Source: Smittia aterrima
Lineage: Eukaryota > Arthropoda > Insecta > Diptera > Chironomidae
NCBI GenBank assembly: GCA_033063855.1
Contig: CP093831.1
Span: 13,702,001 to 13,766,000 of the forward strand
Direction of reading: 5' to 3'
DNA length: 64,000 bases
Position numbers and translations under genes: made by a program. The notes under the pieces were generated by a model. It saw only the letters and a list, made by a program, of their open reading frames with translations. It was not told where the DNA came from and searched no databases. Below, piece after piece: positions 1 to 15,000 of this stretch (positions within the stretch are counted from its first letter, which is position 1; the number at the start of each line of letters is the position of its first letter).

Positions 1-3000
1 ATGCTGATTTATGAACTCTCGATCGAACGATGTGACTCGGGAAAGAAATTAAAGTCGAATAATGACGTGGATGCAAATAAAATTGATTTCCGAGCAAATG
101 TTAGACTAAGCTCCATTTAGTATTTAAAGAAATGAGCTCATCGAGTGTCTGTTTGCAATCGAAGAAAAAAAAGCAGCAAAAGATGAAATGATGTAAGCCG
201 AACTCGGAGATTTATTCAAATCGCGCGAAGCATGAATGTAAAAGAGAAAATTGCCGTTAATGTGAAATTCTTTAATGACTTAAGCTCTCATCATATTCAA
301 GACAGATAAACTGTCGACTGCATGCGACAACAATCAAATTCAATGACAATGCTTTAAGTCATTTCATATTTCTTTGTAATAAAATCGCTTCAGACCGATT
401 ATTAATCCAATAACTTTTTCTCTTCTTCTCGACTCGTTGTTTCCCTTATCGTCTCGTCTCGACGAAGTCTCAACGCCGAGAGAAGAAATAACTTTTTTTT
501 AAAGCTGAGACAGGCTGAGATTCTATGAAACTGTGCAATTGCGCTTTTCAAACTCTGCCAACTATTCATGAATTTGTCTTTGCCTCGTCTCTCGAGACTG
601 TAAAGAGCCTTCGATCTAATTTGCAGTTGGGCCAGAAGAAAATAAGAAGACTTTCGTTTATTGAGAGCTGTATGAATCATCATTAGTGTGTGCCCGAACT
701 TATGCTTTAATTTCCAACGAAGCAAGCGATTCAAGAAGAAAATCGATAGACGAGAAGTCAAAAAACTTGGCTCATTGCAATGAATAGAAAAATTTCTCAT
801 CTTCTCAGTTGGGCAATAATTCTTATTCTTAAATTATTCTCGACAGTCGCCTTCCGACAATACAAACGAAGCGAAAGCCTTTCCTCTCGATGACTATTAA
901 ATGTTCTTCATTAACTTTTCATTTGTTAACTCATAAATTGCGATTAGTGAAATGTAAACGATGCGCAAACAGTTTAACGACGTCTGACGACTCTTGAATT
1001 AATATCCACCGCGGGAAATGCAAACAAGACTCCACTGTTGAGACTCAAAATGTGTGAAGGAAGAAGAGCTGAGATAACCAACGTAGCAACCCCGAACTCG
1101 ATTATAAATTCACATTCGACCAAAAAACGATGTTTACCAGTGAACGTCAGACGGCGGAGGAGAAAAAAAAAGTTTCCCGAGAGATTCTCACTAAAAAGAT
1201 CATCAAATATTCATAATGAATAGCCAACAGCCATAAATTAAAACACGTTGCACACATTACCAGAAAAGCAGCACCAGATTGGTGTTCGAGCTCATCTAAA
1301 CTGTGGTTTACCTTTCGACTCACGAGACCAGCAACGTTGCGAGGGATTTTGAATTAAAATTTGATCAAACTCTGTCGATATTCAGGTTTCTCCATAAAAA
1401 AAACTTTTAATGCGAACAAATTTTGTGTCGTCTTTGACCAAACCTTTTTTTTAACGTCCGACATTTAGTTTTTCAATTTAGAAGAAGCTGCCGGTGTTTT
1501 TTTTTTGAAGAGTACAAAGTTTGAATCTATAGAATCTTAAAAAGGAGATAAAGCCCTCGACTCATATTTGCCGTTTGAAGTCTTTAAAAGCTAATAAGTC
1601 AGGATTGTTTAACGACTAAACACGAAGTTGGCAAATGAACAGAAATGTCTTTATAATCACGTGAAATGACCGAGCGTGGTTGAAAAACTGGTCTATAAAG
1701 TATAAACAGTCGACAGGCTTAGCTAATGAATATTTGATTATGTTTTTATGCATGCATTTGAGTGAACTGCTATCGTTTCGAGTTATTAAACGGCAAAATG
1801 CTTCGTTGAGATGGAGAAACTGATAAGCTGTACTCGAAGCAGACGTTAATTGAAATAGTCAACAAAATCGTCTCTTGAGACGAGAGCAATCATTCAATTC
1901 CTTACCGTTTAGTGCTCTTTTGACAAAATGAGACGAAGACGCGATGATCTGTTTGCAAATATCGCGACAGCGACATCTCAGCAAGATTTGCATACAAAAG
2001 GAATAATTATGGAAATGTCTCCGCCAGCCGAGGTGAAATGCAGCGATATCTGCAATGCACTCGAAAAGGAAAAAGCTGAACAATAAATAAACAAATTATT
2101 ATGCGCTTTTCATAAACGACATAAGCTCACAACTAAACGACTCAGACACATTGAAGTTGTGCTATTCAAGAACTCTGCTTGACATTTTACAGCGCTCGAT
2201 GGCATTTGATGTTCACCCGAGCGTGTTGCGGAGAAAATAAAGATGTGCCTACGTTTGAAACATGAGGACAGAGTCGAGTGAAGTGACCACAAATGAAAAT
2301 TCCTCAAACTGAACAATCGATCATGAAATTCTTCGCCTCGGCTCATGTGTCTCGCGGTTTCCCATGAGGTCGACTCATGCACTCAATAGTCATTTTGTTG
2401 ATGCGAGGAACTTTAAATTGCGGTTCCTCAACTCGTCCCAAAAAAGAATTTTTAATTAAATGTCTTTCTCTCCGCTCGTCTCTTTCTTCCCCTCTCAGCC
2501 ATGTTGGCAAATAAATTCTGTCATCGCAATAAGCGAATTGTGCAATTTGTTTTCAACGTTCAAAGCAAACGGGAAGAGTGAAGCGTCTTTAAATCTTTTA
2601 TTGCTTACATGTCGCCGCATAATTGAGGTGGAAAATAATTAAAGTACAACGGCTCATCAACTTTAAAATATTCAGTGAAAGAAAAATGTGAATTTGCATG
2701 AAATTTTCGTCCATGAGAGCCTATCAGAAGCAAAGATCTTGACCGTCCCGCTTCGTCAAAAGAGCTCTGCGCAGTCAAACACCAAGCAAGTCGAGCGAAT
2801 GAGAACAAAGTCGAGAAACACATGTTCATGAATTTATCTTTCTTTAACAAGCTATCAAAAGTTTGATATAAAAAAGTGTTTTTTCATCGCGAGGCAATTT
2901 AAGAAATGACAATGAGAGAGCGACGATACATTGCCCACCGCGAAACCAACGAAATGGATTAGATGATCAATGTGTTTCGACAAAGTCCCGGCGACAGCGA

Positions 3001-6000
3001 AAGAAACTCAAAACATGATAAATTATTGTGGCTTTAAACTCGATGCAGCTTTGAGCGCTGATACGAGGAAGGAAATAACAAGAAGACATCGTAACCGACG
3101 ACGAAGCGGAGAGATCGAAATAATAAAAGAGAAGGCGAATAATAATAGTAACAAGAGGAAGTTTTAATTGCATACAACAGGTGCAAAGAGGAGCAACATT
3201 TGTGAATTAGCTTCGAGGGTGAAATGTGTGTTTGAACGTAATCATTTTCGGTCTGAATCTAATCATCATGTTTATGCTGTTTATTGGGCCATGTGTTAGA
3301 CAGTTCTCGCAACCAGACAATCGAATGTATCGGAGGCTTAATTGAAGGCGAACGGGGCAAACGAAGAAAGAAAATGTGCAAGTCAAGAAGAATGTTCAGC
3401 TGTAGACTGAAATGATTTTTCGCGCACAATTGCCTTTCTCTCTCTTTCACTCCTTCTCATAGCGGCGATGGATATACAGCTACTTAATCATTCTAGTCAT
3501 TCATGTAAATAATTACGCTGAATTAAATGAAAATCTGAAACACCGAGACGAGAACGTCGAGCGGGAGAACTTGCGGCTTTAAAAAAACTGTCGAGAGTAC
3601 GAGAAACAATTGGCTTAACCTTGAAGGCATTACATGTATCGCTGTTTATTTTATTAAATACATCAAATGAATTTTAAAGAGCGACGATTTTCTCTTTGCT
3701 GCTTAGTCGAATGAAAAGAAAAACAAGAACGCTATGGCGACGATACTCGCATGTTTGAATAATCTTTACCGCCCGTGACTTCAGTTTAAATCACACTTTT
3801 ATTTAATTCCTTCATTAGCAGCGGCGAAGCATTGTGAATAATTTATCATTGCTACACTAGGAACGTGCAAAGCGTTCGCATAATCTGCTTCTCGCCAAAA
3901 GAAGACTCGTTTGTCCTTGCCGTAAGATCCTGGTTGTGCTTTTATAGATTTCCCCCCTCGACAGCTTGTCGATGAACTTCGTTTGAACAATCTTGAGGAG
4001 TTCATTACGTTTCAAACAGCTTGTGATCCCAATTCGCTGACAAAAACATTCCTAACAGTTAATCGTATAATTAAACATTAAAATTCATTGGAAATTGAAT
4101 CAGTGTCGCTCTCTCGAGTAAAGTTGCTTACCCTTTTTCACAAGGATCAGCAAACCATAAAACAAAGTAATAAAAGCTGAATGTTCACTAACCGCACTAT
4201 TGCCTATTAAAATCCTAATTAAGATTATAAATAGTTTCCTTAATCTTTATGATTGAGATCGCACTTAAGCCGAGCTACGTGACCGCAGCAAATTCAATAA
4301 AAGATTAAATTTATTATTTTAATATTGAGATAGTCACTGCTCTACAATTTAATGGCTAAGGGAGACTCGCAGCGCCTTATTAAAAGACATAAAGAACCTT
4401 TTTATTATTTAACCAGGTTTCCTCCGGTCTTTGCAATTTTGTTGTGCCGTCCTCGACTATGTTGTAGCGATAATCGCACTTCGCTGGTGGCGGTCGCGAT
4501 AAGAAGCGAAGCTTAGTCTGTTCATGATGCAATGAATCGATCAATAAAATATCTGCATTATGCCTTTTTCAGTTGCTTCATTGTTTATTTTCATTTTCCG
4601 CTGTCGTTCGTCGGATTACGAAACAAAAAAAAAGGTTTTTCATTCGAATAGCTGTACGAGAAGGAGCGCGAAAGAAACAGTTTCTGAAAAGAGAAACGCT
4701 TAATTTTTAATGAATTTTCAATTACCAACTTCGCTTTTGTATATGCAAAACAGCTAATACACTTTTTCCCAACGCTTCCTCCTCCCTCTTGAAGTTTCAT
4801 TTTTTTGTTTGTAGTTCAGTTTGGAGGTGAAATTTATTTTTAGACTTTTGTTGTTTTCGGTTAGCGTGTACCGTCGACTGGCGCATTTTTTAAAATTGAA
4901 AACTGAATGCATTTCACTGTCAATGCACACACGGCATCGCTCGCGTTTACATAAATTAACTAATATGACTTATTTACACACATTCTCCCTTCTATTTTGA
5001 ACGTGAATGTTAAGTGAAGCAAAGCGAGCGCCTTAGTCGAGTTGAATAGAAAATTTGTGTTTACACACATAAACTTTTCTTAAATTTGTTGAGCAAATAT
5101 CGAAGCAGGAAAATTTGTAGAAAGTTGCTACATTAATGCAAACAAATAATTGATCGTTCGATGTAAAGTGAGCGGGTTTGTTTATTTGTTTATCAGCTCA
5201 TTCCCATTTTTGTGTGTTAAAGCACTCGAGTTTACAATGTTTTAAAGCGCAAACATATCAGCTCACAAGAGCTTATCAGTGAAATGATTAAAGCTTGAAA
5301 GTGTTTGAGAGGAAACTTGAAAACGTGCGAAGCAAAAGTAGCAAAGCGAGAGATCAGTTAATTAAAATTAATAAAACTTTAACTTCATAAGGAGTCGACG
5401 ACGACGATAAGTTTACTCATGAGAATTGCAGACAGAAAAGGAATTAAAAAGTTTTGTCTCTTGAAATCGAATGAAGTGGCTTTTGCCATCGTTATTAAGC
5501 AGAACTCGTTCCGAACTTTTTATTTCTGCTCCCTCCGTAGCGAACGAGAGTAGAAAAAAGTTTTTCCAGCCACCACGAGCGGCTTAATGATTAAGTAGAA
5601 GAAATTATTGCTGACATGAAACGATTCCTTTCTGCTCAAGACATCTCCAAACAATTGTATCGACTTCTCGTTCGTTACGGCTTTCGTCGGAACATTCATT
5701 CTCTCATTAATACTAGGAGCTTTATTAAAAGCAAATAGAGCAGCTTCTTCACTTGAAAGACTGAAAATTCCAGTGGAAACTCACTTTGCAATCACGTAGC
5801 AGTCGTAAAAAACATTTCTTCGTTTTTGATATTGTGAGTCTAACTCTGACTTGCTCCGCTCTTCTCTCAAAATGGGAAAATAAATTAAATCTTTTTGAGC
5901 ACCCCTCATTGACTTGCAACATTTGTCTTCATAAACAGTTTTATGTGTTTCCAAAGAAATGATAATGTCGCTGTTTATTTCTCTCGTCGTAAATCAGAAA

Positions 6001-7157
6001 TCGGTTTGACTTCCAATTTCAATTCATAAATCAATTTTACTGAATGAAGTTTGACAGACAAAATTTTATTTGCTAAACGTGAAGGTTGGAAGAGCAAGCT
6101 AGCATCAGCTAAACTTGTGCTAGCTCAGAGATAATCAATCATCAACAAAATGAAAGCGAGCGGAAAATCACGCGATGTAATGTCGTGAGTGTCGTGACAC
6201 GTTGTCTCTTTAGTCTCATCAGTCAAAATAGTGTTTCAGAGCAAATCGTTTTCTCCTTTTCACCTCCCACGCAAAAGCACGAAAGGAAAAAAGTTTCCAT
6301 GATTTGACTCACACTGCAAATTAAAGTTGGAAGTTTTCAATTAGAAGCTCTTCGAGGTCGAGAAAAACCTTTCCTAATAACAGTCAAGTGCCAAACAATA
6401 AAGTTTTAATTAAATTTCATCTATAGATTTGAAGTAGAGCATTAAGCTTTGACTTTTCTGTTAAACTTACGGTCGAGAAGCAAACAAAGCGCTCTTAACT
6501 CTGCCACGATGCTGGCGAAAAAGTTTTCCTCTTGCAAAACAAATTAGTTTGCAGACGTCAAGATTCCGGATTCCCACGAAGAATGTGCCTATAAATTTGA
6601 ATTTAAATCACCATCTTCATCGTCTCGAATAGGCAAAAATTTACATTTTATTGGTTTTTCCAAGCTCCTTCGCTCGCTCACTCACTCACTGCCGAAGAAT
6701 CGAGAGCAGGAATCAAGTCTCAAATCGATAATTGCCAATTATAGATTCTCTATTGATCTTGCACACATTTCTTCACGTCAATTGTTCAGTTCAACGAATA
6801 AAAATAGCGAGCAGTTCATGAAGCCGACGACGCGTCGTTTTGACATGCAAACAACGGACGACAGCGAAAACAGAACCGAACGATAGACGATAGATTATCA
6901 TTCACTTCGCTCTGACGTCATTTGCGTGAAACAAAAAAGCGCTAAGCGTGGATGTTTTTGATCAGTTTTATTCTCGCTCACGTCTGTCTCTGCGGTGGAA
7001 GCGTTGTGATGCAATGCAAATAGTTTCCCTCCATTAATTACACAAGTGGATGTTTATAGTGACGCACGATGTGGGAGAGGTCATTGAGGAAAGGATGCAA
7101 TGCATTGCCGACCTATGTGTGGTTTAATTAAAATCTGATAGAAAAATTCAATTAAGC

Positions 7158-7178
7158 CTCTATCTATCTCTCTCTCTG
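7158..7178. repeat. TATC/TC microsatellite
   Basis: A short run of tctatctatc followed by a TC dinucleotide tract. It is a simple-sequence repeat with no visible link to a gene. Confidence 0.8.
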
Positions 7179-9063
7179 GTTGTTTGCACAATAGCAGAGG
7201 CAGCGACAAAATCTCATGCAAATAAACTTTCCTCTCGAGCGCTCGGCACAATTTCATTTCGCTCAAACTCGTATAAAAAAGCACAGATTTTAATAGTTTG
7301 TCATTATTTAATTTCTCTGACTGATAAGCATTTGCGGGTAGGCGAGCTGGAAAGTTGGTTAGCGGAAATGACTGAGTTCTCAGGCTTGATAAATAGAATT
7401 TCGACTGCAAATTTTTTTTATCTCGAAAAAGACTTTTGGAATTTATGTGGCTCGTTGTGTTTTTATTTCGGTGCATGCTCAAGAATCGAAATGCATGAAT
7501 AAAGAGAGAAACTTTCATGCCGGGTTGAAAGAATGCGCATGATCTTCGTTTCGCCAACTTTTTTTTTATTTCGTTTGATAATTTTTTTTTGGCTCCTTTG
7601 AGAAAGTCGAGAGAAGACTTTTTTTTTCGGAAGTTTTTTTTACGCTCCAGCGAAATTCGATATTTTAATCTTTAATGTGTCTAATGCAGGATTCATTCCG
7701 CTGAGCTTGTGCAATTTCAATTCTACATTTCAAGGTATCAGTTGCAATGGCTTCGACGTCGAACTTTGTACGCTCTGATTCACGTCAGAATAATTAGTGA
7801 TGATGCTTTAATCCGATTGTTCACATGCAGGCGAATGTGAATCATTTTAATCCAATTATGGCGCAAAAATGGAAAGGGCTTTCGACTAAGGTCAAAGTTA
7901 CAATGCCAAACATATTTTCCACTCATTTGAATTTCAATGCGATTGCTTGTTTGTTTGTTTTTTCCGCCAGCCACTGGATTACAACAAGTGTCAGTTTATC
8001 TGTGCAATGCAGAGCGAAAGCGACGAGGCGTGGGTGGGCTGGGAAATTGTCAGTTGCGGGAATGTCAGAATGCGTTACGCTTAAAGATTAAATTGTTTTG
8101 AACGAAAGCTTCACTCGTCGAGGAAAATTATCCGCCATGCTTAGTCGCGCCTTGTTATCGCGTTGGAGGTGTCAGAGTAACTGTAATGAGATGATTAGCA
8201 GGAGTTTTATCTGAAAATATATTTATTGTCTAATTAAAGAAAAACGTGGAGCATTCATTTCTAATTAAAAGAAAACACTTGAAGTTATTTATGGATATTT
8301 ATAGCTTGATATCTGAATTGCGATATCAGTCACTTCGCTAATCGTCCCTCTCGAAATTATTATTTCTTCAAATCTTAAAATGAGTCAAGCTCTTCATCAA
8401 ACAAACCACGAACGGATAAGCAAACTTCATGATTCATATAATTGAAATTGAAGTGCAATTGAGAACAAATCCTCTTCAATCCTATAAGCACTTCTGGCCC
8501 TTTTAATCTGTTACATCCTCAGTAGGAGATTAAATCATTCCTTTCCTTCTTAAAAAGCTAATCATTAAAGATCATGTTGGTTTTTGCGGACACAAATCGG
8601 ACGGTAGATAATCTTGCTTACACGATGAGAGAGGAAAATAACATTTCAGCGAACAAATGATAATCATTAATAATCCCTGAGACTGTTTATGATGGAGAAC
8701 AGAGCGAGAGAGGCGACACAAAAAAGTGAAATAACCAACATCAGCTTCATATCATCGCAATTTCATTTTTGCTGCGATCTCAAGTCAGAAGCTTCAAAAA
8801 AAGAAGAAGATCAACCACTGAGTGAAGCAAGTAGCAAGTAATTTATTCACATCAGTCCCTTTTAGTTGCCTCATTCGCTTCAAATCGAATAAAAACAGCA
8901 GCGAAACTTTTTTTTTCTCTCCTCTGCTCTCAAGCTCGGCGTTGAATGAAAAACGACTCTAATAAAAACAAATGTGGCAAAGTGATAAAATTCCCTCTCG
9001 CCTTTCTCGCGTGTTCTCGAGAAAAGTGTAAACGGGCTGTTACAGGAACGAGATCTCTTGTGC

Positions 9064-9077
9064 GAGAGAGAGAGAGA
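9064..9077. repeat. (GA)7 dinucleotide tract
   Basis: Seven uninterrupted GA units. Tracts like this can bind GAGA factor (Trl) in flies; here that is only a possibility, since no promoter is recognised nearby. Confidence 0.8.
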
Positions 9078-12000
9078 AACATGAACTGAACTGCTTGCTT
9101 ACAAAACGAAATCAATGAGGCCTGACAAAGGAGCTGCTTAAGCGCTATCACAATAATTTATGTAACACATGAAATGAAGTTGTTGAAGTGAAGCTCAGTC
9201 TCTCAGATGTTTTGTCTTGGTTAAATGTCTCGACTGGAGGGATGGCGAGGGTGGGGCAGATTTAATTGTTATTGTTAAGAGAAAAGATGTTTTAACGATG
9301 TGGCTTGTGTAATAAACATTCGTTGTAAGTTAATAAAATTGTATTGCTTGTCATCCAGTGTTACGGGTCTTCTCTTTTTTCACCCTTTTATAAAGAGCCA
9401 GCGCTAAAACGACAGACAATTAAAGGAAAACCAGTGGAAACACAAGGGACACAATAATTGCTTTCACCGTCAACAAACGAAATTAATCATTACAGTCAAA
9501 TTACGATGAACAAGCTTGTAATTCATCATAAATTGTTGGTTTATTAGAGAAGCGCTTTTGAAAATTTAATGAAAGGCGTTTAACTAAATGTTTGGTTATC
9601 GAGTTAAAAGTCATTCTCGTTGATTACTGAGTGAGCACTTCTCACTGAAAAGAAAGCTCGTTTAATTAAAAAAAGAAGTGAGACTACTCCAGGTTATTCA
9701 TTTCAAGAAATTGTGCATTTAAATATCAAAAAACTTTGACAAAGCTCTTCAAGTCCATTAAATGAATAAGTTTGTGATAAGTTTTCTTTTTCTTCTTCCA
9801 CGCAAACTGAAAGCAGCAAACAAGAATGAAGCAATAAACGAATTAAATTGAATTATGAGTCGTAGCGATAACTTTATTAAGTCAATTATGGATGGAATAT
9901 GACACTAAGTCAATAAACTATAAAGCACCTCGCGCGCTTTACTGTTGCTGACGCCTTGTACTCCAAATAAACTCCAGAAAGCAAAGAAAAGAAGCGAAAA
10001 AAAAGTTTTTTTCTTTCTGTGCGTCGTAAAAAAGCCTCAAAACGTCGCGGAACAATGGAGCATTACTGGAATTACAATAAAACATTCTTTGCCTTTAAAT
10101 TAATGACGAGCAATAAAAAAGCCGAGTCGTTGTTTTCCGATTGTTAGTTTTCCAACAAAATGAAATGTTGAGCAGCATATTTTCGGTCTGCGCCAAGCGA
10201 GCGAGCGAATTGATATGAAAATTTATTAGTCGAATCATGATTTTTGTCATCAACTCGTTTCTGTCGTAAAAGAAAATAAAACATGAGCGGAAAATACAAT
10301 GTGGAGCTTTTTACGACGAAGAACGCAGCTCGCGAGAGGAATGAATGCCTTTATTATGGAAATGATTGAGTGCTGGTGACAATCGAAGGCAATCTAATAC
10401 TCGAAACGAGACTTATTGCGTGTAAATAACTTTCAAATGATGACGTTTGATGTAGAACAGTTCTCAAGGATTCTCTTCGTTTCCTCCTTCAGCTAAGAGA
10501 TTAATAAATCTTTCAATGGCTCCATTAAAATAATTTTTATCATCGTGAGTCTCAGCTTTCTCGGCCTTTGCCATAAATTTTACATTCGTTTCTTGAGGTT
10601 TTGACATAATTTTTCGACAGTCAAGTCTGATGAATATTTTACAAGACAATCGAATCATAAAAGCCGAGGCGAGGAAGCGGGTGAGAGAGCGAGGTGAAGT
10701 TATTCAAATTATTTTTAAAACATAAACTCTTCGGTCGACTGAGCTGCTTTCCGGCTTCGACTCTCTTCTTCAGAGTCATTAAATAAACTTTTTCTCTCGC
10801 TCTTACTCGATAGCATCAAGTCGACGAGTCTGGAATGGGAAAAGTACATTAATTTGGAAGCCATTAAGGCTGTTAAGTTGTTACCTCTCCGATAAATTTT
10901 TAGTTCTAGTCTATTTTCAATTTTAAATACTCCGCCCTGAAATTAATGTGTTGCTGTTTTGGCTGGCAGAGTCAACGTTATTCAATTAAAACTTCCTCTA
11001 CTGCCTTCACCTACCTTTAAAAAGCAAACGCTTTTTTTAACTGTCGTCCTTGTTCAACTGGTACTTTAAGTGAGGTCGTCGTTTAATTATGAGTTTCATT
11101 ATAATAAGTGTAGAGAGGTTGGCAGGCAACTCAACTCAACTCCCCGGGAAAGCTTGTAACAGTTTTCCGCCTGCAAATTCATTAAACTTTCAATGCGCTT
11201 TTGCAATTGGTTAAATCCGCTTCTCTCATGATTATTCATGAATTTAAATTTGTCGCATTCGAAACCAGAATTGACAAATTGAGTTGAGATAGAAGCTGTG
11301 CCGCGTTTGAACTCGGTCGCAGTGAAATATTTTCTTCTTATGAGCGGAAAATATTATTTTTGTTTTTCGTTTTTTTTCCGTCAGTTTGTTAAAATATGAA
11401 AGTGCTTTACAACATCGTTCGACATGTTATAAAATGTTACAGCATGAAAGCGCGAAGCAACACGAAAGCAAATAAGGCGAAACATCGATCGGGCTCGAGC
11501 GCTGTTTTTGGCGAAGAGCGATTCATTAATAATTGATTATGTTATATTTTTTCATCAATATCAGCGAGAGCAATTCGACATTTCACACACGGGCTCGCTT
11601 GCCACATGAGAATGAAGTGAGAAAAGGCAAGCGGTTCGATATAAAAAAGGTAGCAACGTAATTGGCCCATTGATCACTTAAATTCATTCGCATTTCACTT
11701 CTCATCTCACTCGACAAACAGAGACCGAGCCGAAAGCAATTTGATTGATGGCATTAATGAATTGGGCCGAGAAGTCAAACGTTCTTTAAGATCATGAACT
11801 TTTATTCACTCCACGCTCTTTCGTTAAATGAAAAGAAACGAGAAAAACTTTCTCAGTCAAATAAAAAGTATTTGCGTGAGATATTCAGTTTCTGCGAAAT
11901 TAACTTCTCCATGTTATTCAAGATACGCGTCGCACTTATCGCTTGATAATTTGTTTTTCGTTGCGCGCTCTCATTTCTGCTTAATGAATCAAGAAGTGTT

Positions 12001-15000
12001 TAATTTTCTCGTGTTGCTTACTTAACGAAGAAAGGCTTCAACGACATAGAGGAGAGTGAAATAATTATTAATTACGGTGCGAAAGATTTAACTGCTTGTT
12101 GCCTTTAACACGAAAACTAATTAAGCGAGTGAGATTATTTCGAAGTAACGTAATGAGATTTAAGGGAGCTTATGCCTTTCAAAGGATTTTCATTCGTAAA
12201 TTACGTAGAACATAAAGAAGTTCCTGTCATTCCTTCCCCTTCATGAAAAGGTCTTCTTTAAATTTCCTTTCTTTCATGAAAGCGAAACAAACCGTCGAGT
12301 GTCGTAACATGTAACTTGCTGCGGAATAACAAGAAAGCTATGGAATCGCAATAAGATGAAAAGATACCTTTTAGTTGCGCAAATAAACATAAATCATCAT
12401 AGCTTGAAGAAGTAGATTCGCTCTTATGTTCACTCGTATCGTCGCCGGTGAAGATGTTTTTGGCCAAATGAAGCAAACAAGTTGGAATTGTTTTCCGTCT
12501 GCTTTAGAATTCTTCTTGAAATGAAAACAATTTCTATCGATTTTCATTGAAGCTAATGACGCAGAGAACGTTTTAGCTGCGCAAATATCTTTGGACTTGA
12601 GACTGTTGCACAGTTGTAAACAAAAGTTTTATTTTTTTTCTGCTCCGGGTCAGTTGATCAAATCGTGTTTATGACGGAAGCTTGAATAGTTTCGTTCAAT
12701 GACCCAGAACGTAAGCTTGATTATGAGAAAAGTTTTTTTGAATGGAAAACTTAAAAAGTCTTAAAGCTCTCTTTTGATTTCAAAACAAAATCCAGCCTCG
12801 GTTTCTTTTCGCAAGCAAACCGTCTCGTCTCGATGATCTTCATGTGCACAAATCTCCCATCGTGCAATAGTTTTCTCATCATGTAAAAAAATCATTTCAT
12901 CGCTTTTATATCCGCAAATAAAAGCATAAAAGATATCGCTGAGCAGTGATATTTATCCGAGAGCATAAACGACACAACAAGCAGCAGAAGCTTTATGTGA
13001 AGATGACACAGACAAAGCTAAAGTTTTCCATCGTGGAGATTTCCGTCATAAAAAGAAAATGAATATAAATATCGCATAATATTTTCCCGTTCGGAAAACT
13101 ATGGAAAAACATCTCTCAGGACGATTTCTTATCTCGAGCATTGAATCGACATAAAACAGCAAAAAGAAGAAGACAAAACATATTGGATCGGAGAGGAACA
13201 AGTAGAAATACCGAAAATGTTTCAATGATTTTCTGTTTTATGGCGACTAATTCAGATAACAATTCCGTTCGACACTGAATGTGCCGGAGAGAGGATGGAA
13301 CGAGCAGAGAAAATTGCCGAAACAGACATAAATATTTCTTGAAATAGTTCTTTAATCTCTCGGACTCTCCACGAAGGAAGGAAACTGCTGCTTTTTTCAT
13401 GCAAGGATGATTCTCACTTCGCATTCCCATCTCGCGCCTTCCACTTCGACTACCGGGCTTTAGCGATTCTCGCTCGCCTTTTGTTCGTCTTCCCCTCCTT
13501 CGATGATTTCTCTTTTTCACGGCCTTCTTTATTATGCTGTCTGAGCTATGTTAATGTTTGATATTAACAATCGTGTAATTTATATTCTTGGCTCTTGAAG
13601 AATGTGAAAGGAGAACCGGGGAAAAGAATTAATTCAATTTAAAGAAGGCATAAGAGTGTTTGCATGAGAACATGAATATTTTTTTATTTTATTTCGGGTC
13701 TCTTGTTTGTTTGATATCGGCGAGGAACATTCATGGGAACGCGCATTGTGTTTCCTTTGCTCTATAAATATTTTACTTGCTCCACACTCTTTAGCTTCTC
13801 TATAGCAGCCCTGTCCGAAGAGTGTTTGCTTGTTTCGGTTCCTCTTGTGTTGTCGTCGTGTCGTTGTTCCTCTTTCCCTTCATACGCCTACTCGAGACCG
13901 TGAAAAAGTGCTTAATAAATAATTCGAATTAATCTCTCTTCCTCTTCGCCCCGAAACTCTTCTTTTCTTATTTTTTTTTGTAAACGCTGTTTGTGTGGCT
14001 CTATGCCCGCATCTTATTTCATTGAATAATCTTCAATCTTGCCTCGCTTTCTTCTTCTAAGCGCTTCATTCTTTTGCTTGATCGAGAGATGAACATGAAA
14101 CAAGAAGAGGGAGAGACAGAGAAATGTGATTATTAATTATCTAATTGTGATGCTTACAAGACGAGCCGAAAGAAAGAAAGAGATTATCAAGTATAATGCC
14201 AATGAAAAGCCTATAAGTGCAGTAATGGAGTGATTCCAAGACAAATTGAACTTGCTGTCTCGGTCGGAAGATTCCCCGTTTCGTGATAAGCTTGAATTCC
14301 TCCATTTGTTCTTCTCTGTTGCGTGAATCTCGGCTTCTTTCTTTTCAATTTGTTATCTTAATTTGATGATTATTTCTTCCTTCTTTGCGCCCCTTTATCT
14401 TCTTATTGAGTTGCGTTCGCTTTATTTGCCTTTTTTCAATTCTCCGAAAATAAAAAGGAAGTTTCCAAATGCTGGGGGTTGAGATCGAAGATGTGTGCCT
14501 CTCATTTGTCTAATAACATGGAATTAAAGCAAAACGAATGATTCGATGAGCAGAACATGTTAACATTGGATAAGAAAAGAGACACACAAGTCGCGGTTAT
14601 AACGAAGGGGAAATCTCAGGAGACTTTAGTTAAGTGACGTCAAGAGTCAATTCAAGATCGTGATAATCGCTGCTGATGCTTTATACCAAATTTTCAAACT
14701 CATTATGACAATTTAAAAGTAAATTTACAATACGACGCAGTGTCGACTATGAACAACAAAGTGTTTGGTCAGACAGCGCGAGTAGAAAGCCATTGAAATG
14801 AAGATAAATGACTCGTTGGTTCCTTCATTCTCACTGACTCTGCTCGCTCATGAATTATGCGAAGAGATTAACTTTTATGATAATTTTATGCTCACTAATC
14901 TATTGATCTTCAAATAGAATGCTCAAACATAATCATGGCGACCACCGAAACCTTTAATTATTCAATCTTCAACGAAAGCAATCAATCATTTTCGCCTATC

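Noticed and set aside
402..800. 132-codon open frame on the minus strand
   Set aside because: Leu/Arg/Lys/Ser-rich low-complexity translation, no domain, no splice context; frames of this length are expected by chance.
7081..7557. 158-codon open frame on the minus strand, the longest in the first 30 kb
   Set aside because: No recognisable domain or conserved pattern, composition like intergenic DNA, no supporting neighbours.
13116..13520. 134-codon minus-strand frame
   Set aside because: Arg/Lys-rich start from a purine-rich tract and a hydrophobic end; no family signal.
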